Notes: generated from the sequence alone by a model not told the origin. A DNA stretch of 64,000 nucleotides from Sabellastarte sp. h YS-2021 (GCA_964017235.1 OZ024933.1:63904255-63968254), one strand, 5' to 3'; positions 1 to 13,769 are shown, counted from the first letter of the stretch. A program made the numbers and translations.

Positions 1-3000
1 AAAATGAGTAAATGCGAATTATCGCTAAAAGTATTGCAGATAGCCAATTTTTCTCAAATAACTCATTCACCTACTTTTGGAAGAGCTTTCAAATGGTGAA
101 GTTTCACACCCATAGCTGATTACTCACCTACTCAAAATGAGTAAATGCGAATTATCTCTAAAAGTATTGCAGATAGCCAATTTTTCTCAAATAACTCATT
201 CACCTACTTTTGGGAGAGCTTTCACTTGAAGTTTCAGACCCATAGCTAATTACTCGCCTACTCAAAATGAGTAAATGCGAATTATCGCTAAAAGTATTGC
301 AGATAGCCAATTTTTCTCAAATAACTCATTCACCTACTTTTGGGAGAGCTTTCACTTGAAGTTTCATACCCATAGCTAATTACTCCCCTACTCAAAATGA
401 GTAAATGCGAATTATCTCTAAAAGTATTGCAGATAGCCAATTTTTCTCAAATAACTCACCTACTTTTGGAAGAGCTTTCATATGGTGAAGTTTCACACCC
501 ATAGCTGATTACTCGCCTACTCAAAATGAGTAAATGCGAATTATCTCTTTAAAAGTATTGCAGATAGCCAATTTTTCTCAAATAACTCATTCACCTACTT
601 TTGGGAGAGATTTCACTTGATGAAGTTTCAGACCCATAGCTAATTACTCACCTACTCAAAATGAGTAAATGCGAATTATCTGTAAAAGTATTGCAGATAG
701 CCAATTTTTCTCTAACTCCTTCATCTACTTTTGGGAGAGCTTTCACATGGTGAAGTTTCACACCCATAGATAATTACTCACCTACTGAAAATGAGTAAAT
801 GCAAATTATCGCTAAAAGTATTGCAGATAGCCAATTTTTCTCAAATAACTCGTTCACCTACTTTTGGAAGAGCTTTCACATGGTGAAGTTTCAGACCCAT
901 AGCTAATTACTCACCTACTCAAAATGAGTAAATGCGAATTATCTCTAAAAGTATTGCAGATGGCTAATTTTTCTCAAATAACTCATTCACCTACTTTTGG
1001 GAGAACTTTCACTTGGTGAAGTTTCACACCCATAGCTGATTAGTCACCTACTCAAAATGAGTAAATGTGAATTATCGCTAAAAGTATTGCAGATAGCCAA
1101 TTTTTCTCAAATAACTCATTCACCTACTTTTGGGAGAACTTTCACTTGAAGTTTCACACCCATAGCTAATTACTCCCCTACTCAAAATGAGTAAATACGA
1201 ATTATCGCTAAAAGTATTACAGATAGCCAATTTTTCTCAAATAACTCATTCACCTACTTTTGGCAGAGCTTTCACTTGGTGAAGTTTCAGACCCATAGCT
1301 AATTACTCACCTACTGAAAATGAGTAAATACGAATTATCGCTAAAAGTATTGCAGATAGCCAATTTTTCTCAAATAACTCATTCATCTACTTTTGGGAGA
1401 GCTTTGACATGGTGAAGTTTCAGACCCTTAGATAATTACTCACCTACTCAAAATGAGTAAATGCGAATTATCTCTTAAAAGTATTGTTCTTAGCGAATTT
1501 TTCTCAAATAACTCATTCACCTACTTTTGGGAGAGCTTTCACATGGTGAAGTTTCAGACCCATAGCTAATTACTCACCTACTGAAAATGAGTAAATGCGA
1601 ATTATCGCTAAAAGTATTGCAGATAGCCAATTTTTCTCAAATAACTCATTCACCTACTTTTGGAAGAGCTTTCAAATGGTGAAGTTTCACACCCATAGCT
1701 GATTACTCACCTACTCAAAATGAGTAAATGCGAATTATCTCTAAAAGTATTGCAGATAGCCAATTTTTCTCAAATAACTCATTCACCTACTTTTGGGAGA
1801 GCTTTCACTTGGTGAAGTTTCAGACCCATAGCTAATTACTCGCCTACTCAAAATGAGTAAATGCGAATTATCGCTAAAAGTATTGCAGATAGCCAATTTT
1901 TCTCAAATAACTCATTCACCTACTTTTGGGAGAGCTTTCACTTGAAGTTTCATACCCATAGCTAATTACTCCCCTACTCAAAATGAGTAAATGCGAATTA
2001 TCTCTAAAAGTATTGCAGATAGCCAATTTTTCTCAAATAACTCACCTACTTTTGGAAGATCTTTCATATGGTGAAGTTTCACACCCATAGCTGATTACTC
2101 GCCTACTCAAAATGAGTAAATGCGAATTATCTCTTTAAAAGTATTGCAGATAGCCAATTTTTCTCAAATAACTCATTCACCTACTTTTGGGAGAGCTTTC
2201 ACTTGATGAAGTTTCAGACCCATAGCTAATTACTCACCTACTCAAAATGAGTAAATGCGAATTATCTGTAAAAGTATTGCAGATAGCCAATTTTTCTCTA
2301 ACTCCTTCATCTACTTTTGGGAGAGCTTTCACATGGTGAAGTTTCACACCCATAGATAATTACTCACCTACTGAAAATGAGTAAATGCAAATTATCGCTA
2401 AAAGTATTGCAGATAGCCAATTTTTCTCAAATAACTCGTTCACCTACTTTTGGAAGAGCTTTCACATGGTGAAGTTTCAGACCCATAGCTAATTACTCAC
2501 CTACTCAAAATGAGTAAATGCAAATTATCTCTAAAAGTATTGCAGATGGCTAATTTTTCTCAAATAACTCATTCACCTACTTTTGGGAGAACTTTCACTT
2601 GGTGAAGTTTCACACCCATAGCTGATTAGTCACCTACTCAAAATGAGTAAATGCGAATTATCGCTAAAAGTATTGCAGATAGCCAATTTTTCTCAAATAA
2701 CTCATTCACCTACTTTTGGGAGAACTTTCACTTGAAGTTTCACACCCATAGCTAATTACTCCCCTACTCAAAATGAGTAAATACGAATTATCGCTAAAAG
2801 TATTACAGATAGCCAATTTTTCTCAAATAACTCATTCACCTACTTTTGGGAGAGCTTTCACTTGGTGAAGTTTCATACCCATAGCTAATTACTCACCTAC
2901 TGAAAATGAGTAAATGCGAATTATCTCTAAAAGTATTGCAGATAGCCAATTTTTCTCAAAGAACTCATTCATCTACTTTTGGGAGAGCTTTCACATGGTG

Positions 3001-3169
3001 AAGTTTCAGACCCGTAGATAATTACTCACCTACTCAAAATGAGTAAATGCGAATTATCTCTTAAAAGTATTGTTCTTAGCCAATTTTTCTCAAGTAACTC
3101 ATTCACCTACTTTTGGGAGAGCTTTCACATGGTGAAGTTTCAGACCCATAGCTAATTACTCACCTACTG
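1..3169. repeat. Two copies of a 12-monomer higher-order repeat (about 1.58 kb)
   Basis: The monomer carrying the rare TTTCAAATGG variant starts at position 1 and again at about 1584. The following monomers repeat in the same order of variants up to about 3169. The CCCCTACT monomer follows the same spacing (about 361 and 1950, later about 5530, 7110 and 8710). A shorter repeat of about 1.2 kb (9 monomers) links about 3200-4390 and 4390-5590. This is the pattern left by unequal exchange of multi-monomer blocks. Confidence 0.85.
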
Positions 3170-6100
3170 AAAATGAGTAAATGCGAATTATCGCTAAAAG
3201 TATTGCAGATAGCCATTTTTTCTCAAATAACTCATTCACCTACTTTTGGAAGAGCTTTCACATGGTGAAGTTTCACACCCATAGCTGATTACTCACCTAC
3301 TCAAAATGAGTAAATGCGAATTATCTCTTAAAAGTATTGCAGATAGCCAATTTTTCTCAAATAACTCTTTCACCTACTTTTGGGAGAGCTTTCACTTGAT
3401 GAAATTTCAGACCCATAGCTAATTACTCACCTACTCAAAATGAGTAAATGCGAATTATCTGTAAAAGTATTACAGATAGCCAATTTTTCTCAAATAACTC
3501 CATCTACTTTTGGGAGAGCTTTCACATGGTGAAGTTTCAGACCCATAGATAATTACTCACCTACTGAAAATGAGTAAATGCGAATTATCTCTAAAAGTAT
3601 TGCAGATGGCCAATTTTTCTCAAATAACTCATTCACCTACTTTTGGGAGAGCTTTCACTTGGTGAAGTTTCAGACCCATAGCTAATTACTCACCTACTGA
3701 AAATGAGTAAATACGAATTATCGCTAAAAGTATTGCAGATAGCCAATTTTTCTCAAATAACTCATTCACCTACTTTTGGGAGAGCTTTGACATGGTGAAG
3801 TTTCAGACCCTTAGATAATTACTCGCCTACTCAAAATGAGTAAATGCGAATTATCTCTTAAAAGTATTGTTCTTAGCCAATTTTTCTCAAATAACTGATT
3901 CACCTACTTTTGGGAGAGCTTTCACATGGTGAAGTTTCAGACCCATAGCTAATTACTCACCTACTGAAAATGAGTAAATGCGAATTATCGCTAAAAGTAT
4001 TGCAGATAGCCAATTTTTCTCAAATAACTCATTCACCTACTTTTGGAAGAGCTTTCACATGGTGAAGTTTCACCCCCATAGCTGATTACTCACCTACTCA
4101 AAATGAGTAAATGCGAATTATCTCTAAAAGTATTGCAGATAGCCAATTTTTCTCAAATAACTCATTCACCTACTTTTGGGAGAGCTTTCACTTGATGAAG
4201 TTTCAGACCCATAGCTAATTACTCACCTACTCAAAATGAGTAAATGCGAATTATCGCTAAAAGTATTGCAGATAGCCAATTTTTCTCAAATAACTCATTC
4301 ACCTACTTTTGGAAGAGCTTTCACATGGTGAAGTTTCACACCCATAGCTGATTACTCACCTACTCAAAATGAGTAAATGCGAATTATCGCTAAAAGTATT
4401 GCAGATAGCCATTTTTTCTCAAATAACTCATTCACCTACTTTTGGAAGAGCTTTCACATGGTGAAGTTTCACACCCATAGCTGATTACTCACCTACTCAA
4501 AATGAGTAAATGCGAATTATCTCTTAAAAGTATTGCAGATAGCCAATTTTTCTCAAATAACTCTTTCACCTACTTTTGGGAGAGCTTTCACTTGATGAAA
4601 TTTCAGACCCATAGCTAATTACTCACCTACTCAAAATGAGTAAATGCGAATTATCTGTAAAAGTATTACAGATAGCCAATTTTTCTCAAATAACTCCTTC
4701 ATCTACTTTTGGGAGAGCTTTCACATGGTGAAGTTTCAGACCCATAGATAATTACTCACCTACTGAAAATGAGTAAATGCGAATTATCTCTAAAAGTATT
4801 GCAGATGGCCAATTTTTCTCAAATAACTCATTCACCTACTTTTGGGAGAGCTTTCACTTGGTGAAGTTTCAGACCCATAGCTAATTACTCACCTACTGAA
4901 AATGAGTAAATACGAATTATCGCTAAAAGTATTGCAGATAGCCAATTTTTCTCAAATAACTCATTCACCTACTTTTGGGAGAGCTTTGACATGGTGAAGT
5001 TTCAGACCCTTAGATAATTACTCGCCTACTCAAAATGAGTAAATGCGAATTATCTCTTAAAAGTATTGTTCTTAGCCAATTTTTCTCAAATAACTGATTC
5101 ACCTACTTTTGGGAGAGCTTTCACATGGTGAAGTTTCAGACCCATAGCTAATTACTCACCTACTGAAAATGAGTAAATGCGAATTATCGCTAAAAGTATT
5201 GCAGATAGCCAATTTTTCTCAAATAACTCATTCACCTACTTTTGGAAGAGCTTTCACATGGTGAAGTTTCACCCCCATAGCTGATTACTCACCTACTCAA
5301 AATGAGTAAATGCGAATTATCTCTAAAAGTATTGCAGATAGCCAATTTTTCTCAAATAACTCATTCACCTACTTTTGGGAGAGCTTTCACTTGATGAAGT
5401 TTCAGACCCATAGCTAATTACTCACCTACTCAAAATGAGTAAATGCGAATTATCGCTAAAAGTATTGCAGATAGCCAATTTTTCTCAAATAACTTATTCA
5501 CCTACTTTTGGGAGAGCTTTCACTTGAAGTTTCATACCCATAGCTAATTACTCCCCTACTCAAAATGAGTAAATGCGAATTATCTCTAAAAGTATTGCAG
5601 ATAGCCAATTTTTCTCAAATAACTCATTCACCTACTTTTGGAAGAGCTTTCACATGGTGAAGTTTCACACCCATAGCTGATTACTCGCCTACTCAAAATG
5701 AGTAAATGCGAATTATCTCTTAAAAGTATTGCAGATAGCCAATTTTTCTCAAATAACTCATTCACCTACTTTTGGGAGAGCTTTCACTTGATGAAGTTTC
5801 AGACCCATAGCTAATTACTCACCTACTCAAAATGAGTAAATGCGAATTATCTGTAAAAGTATTACAGATAGCCAATTTTTCTCAAATAACTCCTTCATCT
5901 ACTTTTGGGAGAGCTTTCACATGGTGAAGTTTCAGACCCATAGATAATTACTCACCTACTGAAAATGAGTAAATGCGAATTATCGCTAAAAGTATTGCAG
6001 ATAGCCAATTTTTCTCAAATAACTCGTTCACCTACTTTTGGAAGAGCTTTCACATGGTGAAGTTTCAGACCCATAGCTAATTACTCACCTACTGAAAATG

Positions 6101-9100
6101 AGTAAATGCCAATTATCTCTAAAAGTATTGCAGATGGCCAATTTTTCTCAAATAACTCATTCACCTACTTTTGGGAGAACTTTCACTTGGTGAAGTTTCA
6201 CACCCATAGCTAATTACTCACCTACTGAAAATGAGTAAATGCGAATTATCGCTAAAAGTATTGCAGATAGCCAATTTTTCTCAAATAACTCATTCACCTA
6301 CTTTTGGGAGAACTTTCACTTGGTGAAGTTTCACACCCATAGCTAATTACTCACCTACTCAAAATGAGTAAATACGAATTATCGCTAAAAGTATTACAGA
6401 TAGCCAATTTTTCTCAAATAACTCATTCACCTACTTTTGGCAGAGCTTTCACTTGAAGTTTCAGACCCATAGCTAATTACTCACCTACTGAAAATGAGTA
6501 AATACGAATTATCGCTAAAAGTATTGCAGATAGCCAATTTTTCTCAAATAACTCATTCACCTACTTTTGGGAGAGCTTTGACATGGTGAAGTTTCAGACC
6601 CTTAGATAATTACTCGCCTACTCAAAATGAGTAAATGCGAATTATCTCTTAAAAGTATTGTTCTTAGCCAATTTTTCTCAAATAACTGATTCACCTACTT
6701 TTGGGAGAGCTTTCACATGGTGAAGTTTCAGACCCATAGCTAATTACTCACCTACTGAAAATGAGTAAATGCGAATTATCGCTAAAAATATTGCAGATAG
6801 CCAATTTTTCTCAAATAACTCATTCACCTACTTTTGGAAGAGCTTTCACATGGTGAAGTTTCACCCCCATAGCTGATTACTCACCTACTCAAAATGAGTA
6901 AATGCGAATTATCTCTAAAAGTATTGCAGATAGCCAATTTTTCTCAAATAACTCATTCACCTACTTTTGGGAGAGCTTTCACTTGAAGTTTCAGACCCAT
7001 AGCTAATTACTCACCTACTCAAAATGAGTAAATGCGAATTATCGCTAAAAGTATTGCAGATAGCCAATTTTTCTCAAATAACTCATTCACCTACTTTTGG
7101 GAGAGCTTTCACTTGAAGTTTCATACCCATAGCTAATTACTCCCCTACTCAAAATGAGTAAATGCGAATTATCTCTCAAAGTATTGCAGATAGCCAATTT
7201 TTCTCAAATAACTCATTCACCTACTTTTGGAAGAGCTTTCACATAGTGAAGTTTCACACCCATAGCTGATTACTCGCCTACTCAAAATGAGTAAATGCGA
7301 ATTATCTCTTAAAAGTATTGCAGATAGCCAATTTTTCTCAAATAACTCATTCACCTACTTTTGGGAGAGCTTTCACTTGATGAAGTTTCAGACCCATAGC
7401 TAATTACTCACCTACTCAAAATGAGTAAATGCGAATTATCTGTAAAAGTATTACAGATAGCCAATTTTTCTCAAATAACTCCTTCATCTACTTTTGGGAG
7501 AGCTTTCACATGGTGAAGTTTCAGACCCATTGATAATTACTCACCTACTGAAAATGAGTAAATGCGAATTATCGCTAAAAGTATTGCAGATAGCCAATTT
7601 TTCTCAAATAACTCGTTCACCTACTTTTGGAAGAGCTTTCACATGGTGAAGTTTCAGACCCATAGCTAATTACTCACCTACTGAAAATGAGTAAATGCCA
7701 ATTATCTCTAAAAGTATTGCAGATGGCCAATTTTTCTCAAATAACTCATTCACCTACTTTTGGGAGAACTTTCACTTGGTGAAGTTTCACACCCATAGCT
7801 AATTACTCACCTACTGAAAATGAGTAAATGCGAATTATCGCTAAAAGTATTGCAGATAGCCAATTTTTCTCAAATAACTCATTCACCTACTTTTGGGAGA
7901 ACTTTCACTTGGTGAAGTTTCACACCCATAGCTAATTACTCACCTACTCAAAATGAGTAAATACGAATTATCGCTAAAAGTATTACAGATAGCCAATTTT
8001 TCTCAAATAACTCATTCACCTACTTTTGGCAGAGCTTTCACTTGAAGTTTCAGACCCATAGCTAATTACTCACCTACTGAAAATGAGTAAATACGAATTA
8101 TCGCTAAAAGTATTGCAGATAGCCAATTTTTCTCAAATAACTCATTCATCTACTTTTGGGAGAGCTTTGACATGGTGAAGTTTCAGACCCTTAGATAATT
8201 ACTCACCTACTCAAAATGAGTAAATGCGAATTATCTGTTAAAAGTATTGTTCTTAGCCAATTTTTCTCAAATAACTCATTCACCTACTTTTGGGAGAGCT
8301 TTCACATGGTGAAGTTTCAGACCCATAGCTAATTACTCACCTACTGAAAATGAGTAAATGCGAATTATCGCTAAAAGTATTGCAGATAGCCAATTTTTCT
8401 CAAATAACTCATTCACCTACTTTTGGAAGAGCTTTCAAATGGTGAAGTTTCACACCCATAGCTGATTACTCACCTACTCAAAATGAGTAAATGCGAATTA
8501 TCTCTAAAAGTATTGCAGATAGCCAATTTTTCTCAAATAACTCATTCACCTACTTTTGGGAGAGCTTTCACTTGGTGAAGTTTCAGACCCATAGCTAATT
8601 ACTCGCCTACTCAAAATGAGTAAATGCGAATTATCGCTAAAAGTATTGCAGATAGCCAATTTTTCTCAAATAACTCATTCACCTACTTTTGGGAAAGCTT
8701 TCACTTGAAGTTTCATACCCATAGCTAATTACTCCCCTACTCAAAATGAGTAAATGCGAATTATCTCTAAAAGTATTGCAGATAGCCAATTTTTCTCAAA
8801 TAACTCATTCACCTACTTTTGGAAGAGCTTTCATATGGTGAAGTTTCACACCCATAGCTGATTACTCGCCTACTCAAAATGAGTAAATGCGAATTATCTC
8901 TTTAAAAGTATTGCAGATAGCCAATTTTTATCAAATAACTCATTCACCTACTTTTGGGAGAGCTTTCACTTGGAAGTTTCAGACCCATAGCTAATTACTC
9001 ACCTACTCAAAATGAGCAAATGCAAATTATCTGTAAAAGTATTACAGATAGCCAATTTTTCTCAAATAACTCCATCTACTTTTGGGAGAGCTTTCACATG

Positions 9101-9747
9101 GTGAAGTTGCAGACCCATAGATAATTACTCACTGAAAATGAGTAAATGCGAATTATCGCTAAAAGTATTGCAGATAGCCAATTTTTCTCAAATAACTCGT
9201 TCACCTACTTTTGGAAGAGCTTTCACATGGTGAAGTTTCAGACCCATAGCTAATTACTCACCTACTGAAAATGAGTAAATGTGAATTATCTCTAAAAGTA
9301 TTGCAAATGGCCAATTTTTCTCAAATAACTCACCTACTTTTGGGAGAACTTTCACTTGGTGAGGTTTAACACCCATAGCTAATTACTCGCCTACTCAAAA
9401 TGAGTAAATGCGAATTATCGCTAAAAGTATTGCAGATAGCCAATTTTTCTCAAATAACTCATTCACCTACTTTTGGAGAGCTTTCACTTGGTGAAGTTTC
9501 ACACTCATAGCTAATTACTCGCCTACTCAAAATGAGTAAATGCGAATTATCTCTGAAAAGTATTGCAGATAGCCAATTTTTTCTCAAATAACTCATTCAC
9601 CTACTTTTGCAAGGGCCTTCACATAGTGAAGTTTCAGACCCATAGCTAATTACTCTCCTACTGAAAATGAGTATATGCGAATTATCTCTAGAAGTATTGC
9701 AGATGGCCAATTTTTCTCAACTCATTCACCTACTTTTGGGAGAGCTT
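1..9747. repeat. Sat-A satellite array, about 133-bp monomer
   Basis: About 73 head-to-tail monomers of 129-134 bp. Each contains TGAGTAAATGCGAATTATC, TATTGCAGATAGCCAATTTT, CACCTACTTTTGGGAGAGC and GAAGTTTCAGACCC. Length variants come mainly from presence or absence of a few bases (TGG/TGA) before GAAGTTTCA and from short deletions after AAATAACTC. Marker variants, such as TTGTTCTTAGCC in place of TTGCAGATAGCC and ACTCCCCTACT in place of ACTCACCTACT, recur in a fixed order, which shows higher-order organisation. No coding frame persists. The left edge lies outside the window. Confidence 0.97.
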
Positions 9748-10560
9748 CAAACAACCTGTGGAAAAGCACAGGGTAAGGGTAAGACCTTGGGCCCCTTCTT
9801 TGAGGTGGAATGAAGATCTCCAAACCTTTTTAGTGCATATGTTACATGTACATAACTGCGGAATATGTACATTCAGTGGCTCTAACTCTGGAATGTGGCC
9901 ATTCGATGGCCAAATCATTGAATGGGTATATGCTATGATTTGCCGTTGAATGTGTACATTCAGTTGCCAGAACTATTGAATGTATACATTCCATGCTGTG
10001 AGTAATGGAATGTATAAATTACTTTGTGACAAAAGAAAGACAATGTACAAAAAAAAACAACATTTTATTAGTACATTAAAAACAACTATGAAATGTAAAT
10101 TTTTAGTAAATAGCACAAACATATTGATCAAGTGCATCGTTTTGATATTTCAAAAATGTTCCTGTCATTAACCATTATTACTTTGACTGATTTCCTTTTT
10201 ATCTTTCAACCATTTCATTAGTACTAAACCACAAAGAGAAACTTATGAAATGCACAACATTACTTAATACAGCTATTGCTGAAGCCCGTGATAATTAGAT
10301 TTATTATTATTCTTCATTATTTAGCATACGCAGGGAATCTTTTCATGTTATTGGATTTCATCTTAAAGTTAATATGATTGTCCTGAACAATACATTTCTA
10401 ATTTCAATAACAAACATCTTTGATGTGTACGTAACAGATTCTTCTCTTTACAAGTTTCATTCTCTATTGCTAATTGCCTTTTATTGTAATTTGCTTTTAC
10501 TGATGATATTTAATTGTATCGTGTATAGAACCTGCAAAACATTGATAGTGTCAACAATTA
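9748..10560. other. Unique 813-bp segment of the 4-kb unit, no gene recognised
   Basis: AT-rich DNA present once per compound unit (again at 13770 and 17789) and absent from the related module at 56330. It contains several GAATGTRTACATTC-like imperfect palindromes around 9860-10015 and a poly-A stretch near 10046. Short open frames on both strands (up to 94 codons) have no recognisable domain, and their exact conservation only reflects near-identity of the copies. I assign no function. Confidence 0.6.
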
Positions 10561-10562
10561 TT

Positions 10563-10584
10563 AAGCGTCCCACAAGGGACGCTT
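10563..10584. repeat. 9-bp-arm perfect hairpin heading the Sat-D module
   Basis: AAGCGTCCC and GGGACGCTT are perfect inverted arms around a 4-base loop. Copies lie at about 14585 and 18603, and one with a single arm mismatch lies at 56332. The GC-rich CTCCGCCGGCTCTGCCGGCTC stretch follows, and about 60 bp downstream the shared core begins (10645). In the 56-kb copy the left flank is unrelated DNA, so this hairpin marks a module boundary. Confidence 0.75.
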
Positions 10585-10960
10585 GTTTGTGTATGGGAGA
10601 GCTTCAGGCTCCGCCGGCTCTGCCGGCTCCGCATTTTGTTTTCCTTATAACTCTGTAACCGTTAGGCGGATTCTTTTCAAATTTGGCAGGTTTAGGCAGT
10701 AGCCTTGGGGAATTTTTTTGAATATGCTGCAGTGACATTTCAACCAATCAGAGAGGTCACATGACCAAAAATGTCTTTTTTCGATGGGGAAGCTTGTCCG
10801 GATGATAACTTGAAAGGAATTTTATCAATTCACCTGAAACTTGGCAAATACATTCATTCTATTAAAATCTGGAAATCATTAGATTTTGGCATTGATTGGT
10901 CAAGAAATGGCCGAGTAATTAATGATTAATTAATCATTACGAATTTTCCAAATAAGGAAA

Positions 10961-11903
10961 ACACAAAAATGCTTATATCTCGAAAACCGTGCTAGATAGA
11001 GCGATTTCGACGAAATTTTTGACCCGCAGGAGATCTCTGCGGAGTAGTTTTCCCAATTTTCAAAAAATTTTTGTCTCACCCACAATGGCGGCCATTTTGA
11101 ATTTTCGAAATTTTCGCAAAAGTTGCAAAACACAAAAATGCTTATATCTCAAAAATCGTGCTAGATAGAGCAATTTCGACAAAATTTTTGACCCGCAGGA
11201 TATCTCTGCGGAGTACTTTTCCCAATTTTCAAAAAAATTTTGTCTCGCCAAAAATGGCGGCCATTTTGAATTTTCGAAATTTTCGCAAAAATTGCAAAAC
11301 ATAAAAATGCTTATATCTCGAAAACCCTGCAAGATAGAGCGATTTCGACGAAATTTTTGACCCACAGGGTATATCTGCAGAGTAGCCATGCCAATTTTCA
11401 AAAAATTTTGTCTCGCCAAAAATGGCGGCCATTTTGAATTTTTGAATTTTTCGCAAAAATTGCAAAACATAAAAATGCTTATATCTTGAAAACCCTGCTA
11501 GATAGAGCGATTTCGACGAAATTTTTGACCCACAGGGTATCTCTGCAGAGTAGTAGCCATGCCAATTTTCAAACAAAAAATTTCTCGCAAAAAATAGCGG
11601 CCATTTTGAATTTTCGAATTTTTCGCAAAATTGCAAAACACAAAAGTGCTTGTATCTCGAAAACCGTGCTAGATAGAGCGATTTCGACAAAATTTTTGAC
11701 CCACAGGGTATATCTGGAGAGTAGCCATGCCAATTTTCAAAAAAATTTTGTCTTGCCAAAAATGGCGGCCATTTTGAATTTTCGAATTTTTGCGCAAAAA
11801 TTGCAAAACACAAAAATGCTAATATTTCGAAAACCGTGCTACATAGAGCGATTTCGACGAAATTTTTTATCTTCAGGGTATCTCTGCAGAGCAGCTATCC
11901 CAA
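10961..11903. repeat. Sat-D tandem repeat, 169 bp, about six copies
   Basis: Units begin at AAAATGCTTATATCTCG (10966, 11135, 11304 and onward), giving a 169-bp period. Each has CGATTTCGACGAAATTTTTG, a CTGCAGAGTAG segment and the 17-bp palindrome AAAATGGCGGCCATTTT (for example 11251-11267). Long open frames occur on both strands at once (136-194 codons). That follows from a repeat with few stops and a period not divisible by three, not from coding. Further arrays lie at about 14983-15925, 19002-19945 and 56740-58180. Confidence 0.92.
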
Positions 11904-13769
11904 AGAGCTTTCACTTGGTGAAGTTTCAGACACATAGCTAATTACTCATCTACTCAAAATGAGTAAATGCGAATTACCTCTAAAAGTATTGCAGATGGCC
12001 AATTTTTCTCAAATAACTCATTCACCTACTTTTGGGAGAGCTTTCACTTGGTGAAGTTTCAGACCCGTAGCTAATTACTCGCCTACTCAAAATGAGTAAA
12101 TGCTAATTATCTCAAAAACTATTGGGGATACCCAATTTTTATCAAATAACTCATTCATGTACTTTTGGGAGAGCTTTCACATGGTGAAGTTTCAGACCCG
12201 TAGATGATTACTCACCTACTCAAAATGAGTAAATGCGTATTATCTCTTAAAAGTATTGCAGATAGCCAATTTTTCTCAAATAACTCGTTCACCTACTTTT
12301 GGAAGAGCTTTCACTTGGTGAAGTTTCACACCCATAGCTAATTACTCACCTACTGAAAATGAGTAAATGCGAATTATCGCTAAAAGTATTGCAGATAGCC
12401 AATTTTTCTCAAATAACTCATTCACCTACTTTTGGGAGAGCTTTCACTTGAAGTTTCATACCCATAGCTAATTACTCCCCTACTCAAAATGAGTAAATGC
12501 GAATTATCTCTAAAAGTATTGCAGATAGCCAATTTTTCTCAAATAACTCATTCACCTACTTTTGGAAGAGCTTTCACATGGTGAAGTTTCACACCCATAG
12601 CTGATTACTCGCCTACTCAAAATGAGTAAATGCGAATTATCTCTTAAAAGTATTGCAGATAGCCAATTTTTCTCAAATAACTCATTCACCTACTTTTGGG
12701 AGAGCTTTCACTTGGTGAAGTTTCAGACCCATAGCTAATTACTCACCTACTGAAAATGAGTAAATGCCAATTATCTCTAAAAGTATTGCAGATGGCCAAT
12801 TTTTCTCAAATAACTCATTCACCTACTTTTGGGAGAACTTTCACTTGGTGAAGTTTCACACCCATAGCTAATTACTCACCTACTGAAAATGAGTAAATGC
12901 GAATTATCGCTAAAAGTATTGCAGATAGCCAATTTTTCTCAAATAACTCATTCACCTACTTTTGGGAGAACTTTCACTTGGTGAAGTTTCACACCCATAG
13001 CTAATTACTCACCTACTCAAAATGAGTAAATACGAATTATCGCTAAAAGTATTACAGATAGCCAATTTTTCTCAAATAACTCATTCACCTACTTTTGGCA
13101 GAGCTTTCACTTGGTGAAGTTTCAGACCCATAGCTAATTACTCACCTACTGAAAATGAGTAAATACGAATTATCGCTAAAAGTATTGCAGATAGCCAATT
13201 TTTCTCAAATAACTCATTCATCTACTTTTGGGAGAGCTTTGACATGGTGAAGTTTCAGACCCTTAGATAATTACTCACCTACTCAAAATGAGTAAATGCG
13301 AATTATCTCTTAAAAGTATTGTTCTTAGCCAATTTTTCTCAAATAACTCATTCACCTACTTTTGGGAGAGCTTTCACATGGTGAAGTTTCAGACCCATAG
13401 CTAATTACTCACCTACTGAAAATGAGTAAATGCGAATTATCGCTAAAAGTATTGCAGATAGCCAATTTTTCTCAAATAACTCATTCACCTACTTTTGGAG
13501 AGCTTTCACTTGGTGAAGTTTCACACTCCTAGCTAATTACTCGCCTACTCAAAATGAGTAAATGCGAATTATCTCTGAAAAGTATTGCAGATAGCCAATT
13601 TTTTCTCAAATAACTCATTCACCTACTTTTGCAAGGGCCTTCACATAGTGAAGTTTCAGACCCATAGCTAATTACTCTCCTACTGAAAATGAGTATATGC
13701 GAATTATCTCTAGAAGTATTGCAGATGGCCAATTTTTCTCAACTCATTCACCTACTTTTGGGAGAGCTT
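11904..13769. repeat. Sat-A array inside U1
   Basis: About 14 Sat-A monomers following Sat-D. The first monomers include the diverged type with TATTGGGGATACCC and TCATGTACTTTTGGG near 12115-12180, which recurs at the same position in U2 and U3. The remainder repeats the marker-variant order of the 1-9747 array, so both arrays share the same higher-order structure. Confidence 0.93.

Larger units (their letters stand above)
9748..13769. repeat. Compound tandem unit U1 (4022 bp)
   Basis: First of three direct copies. In order it holds an 813-bp unique segment (9748-10560), a hairpin-headed segment (10561-10960), about six 169-bp Sat-D repeats (10961-11903) and about 14 Sat-A monomers (11904-13769). 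The next copy follows 4022 bp later. The non-satellite block is bounded on both sides by AGAGCTT (9741-9747 and 11904-11910). That could be a target duplication, or simply the Sat-A phase resuming. Confidence 0.93.

Noticed and set aside
134-9700. CRISPR-like regularly spaced repeats
   Set aside because: The whole monomer is repeated with no unique spacers. This is a eukaryotic satellite, not a repeat-spacer array.
9730-10658. Conserved short frames (62-94 codons) in the 813-bp segment and hairpin segment
   Set aside because: Their identity across three copies only reflects near-identical DNA. They overlap on both strands and have no recognisable domain.
9741-11910. AGAGCTT direct repeats as a target-site duplication of a 2.16-kb transposon
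   Set aside because: The right junction recurs at 58180 with a different left neighbour, so the flanks may simply be Sat-A phase. Kept only as an alternative in the unit description.
11060-11941. Long open frames (136-194 codons) on both strands of Sat-D, repeated in each unit
   Set aside because: They coincide with the 169-bp repeat, are open on both strands at once, and consist of repeated phase-shifted translations of the same DNA. No domain, start context or codon pattern supports a gene.
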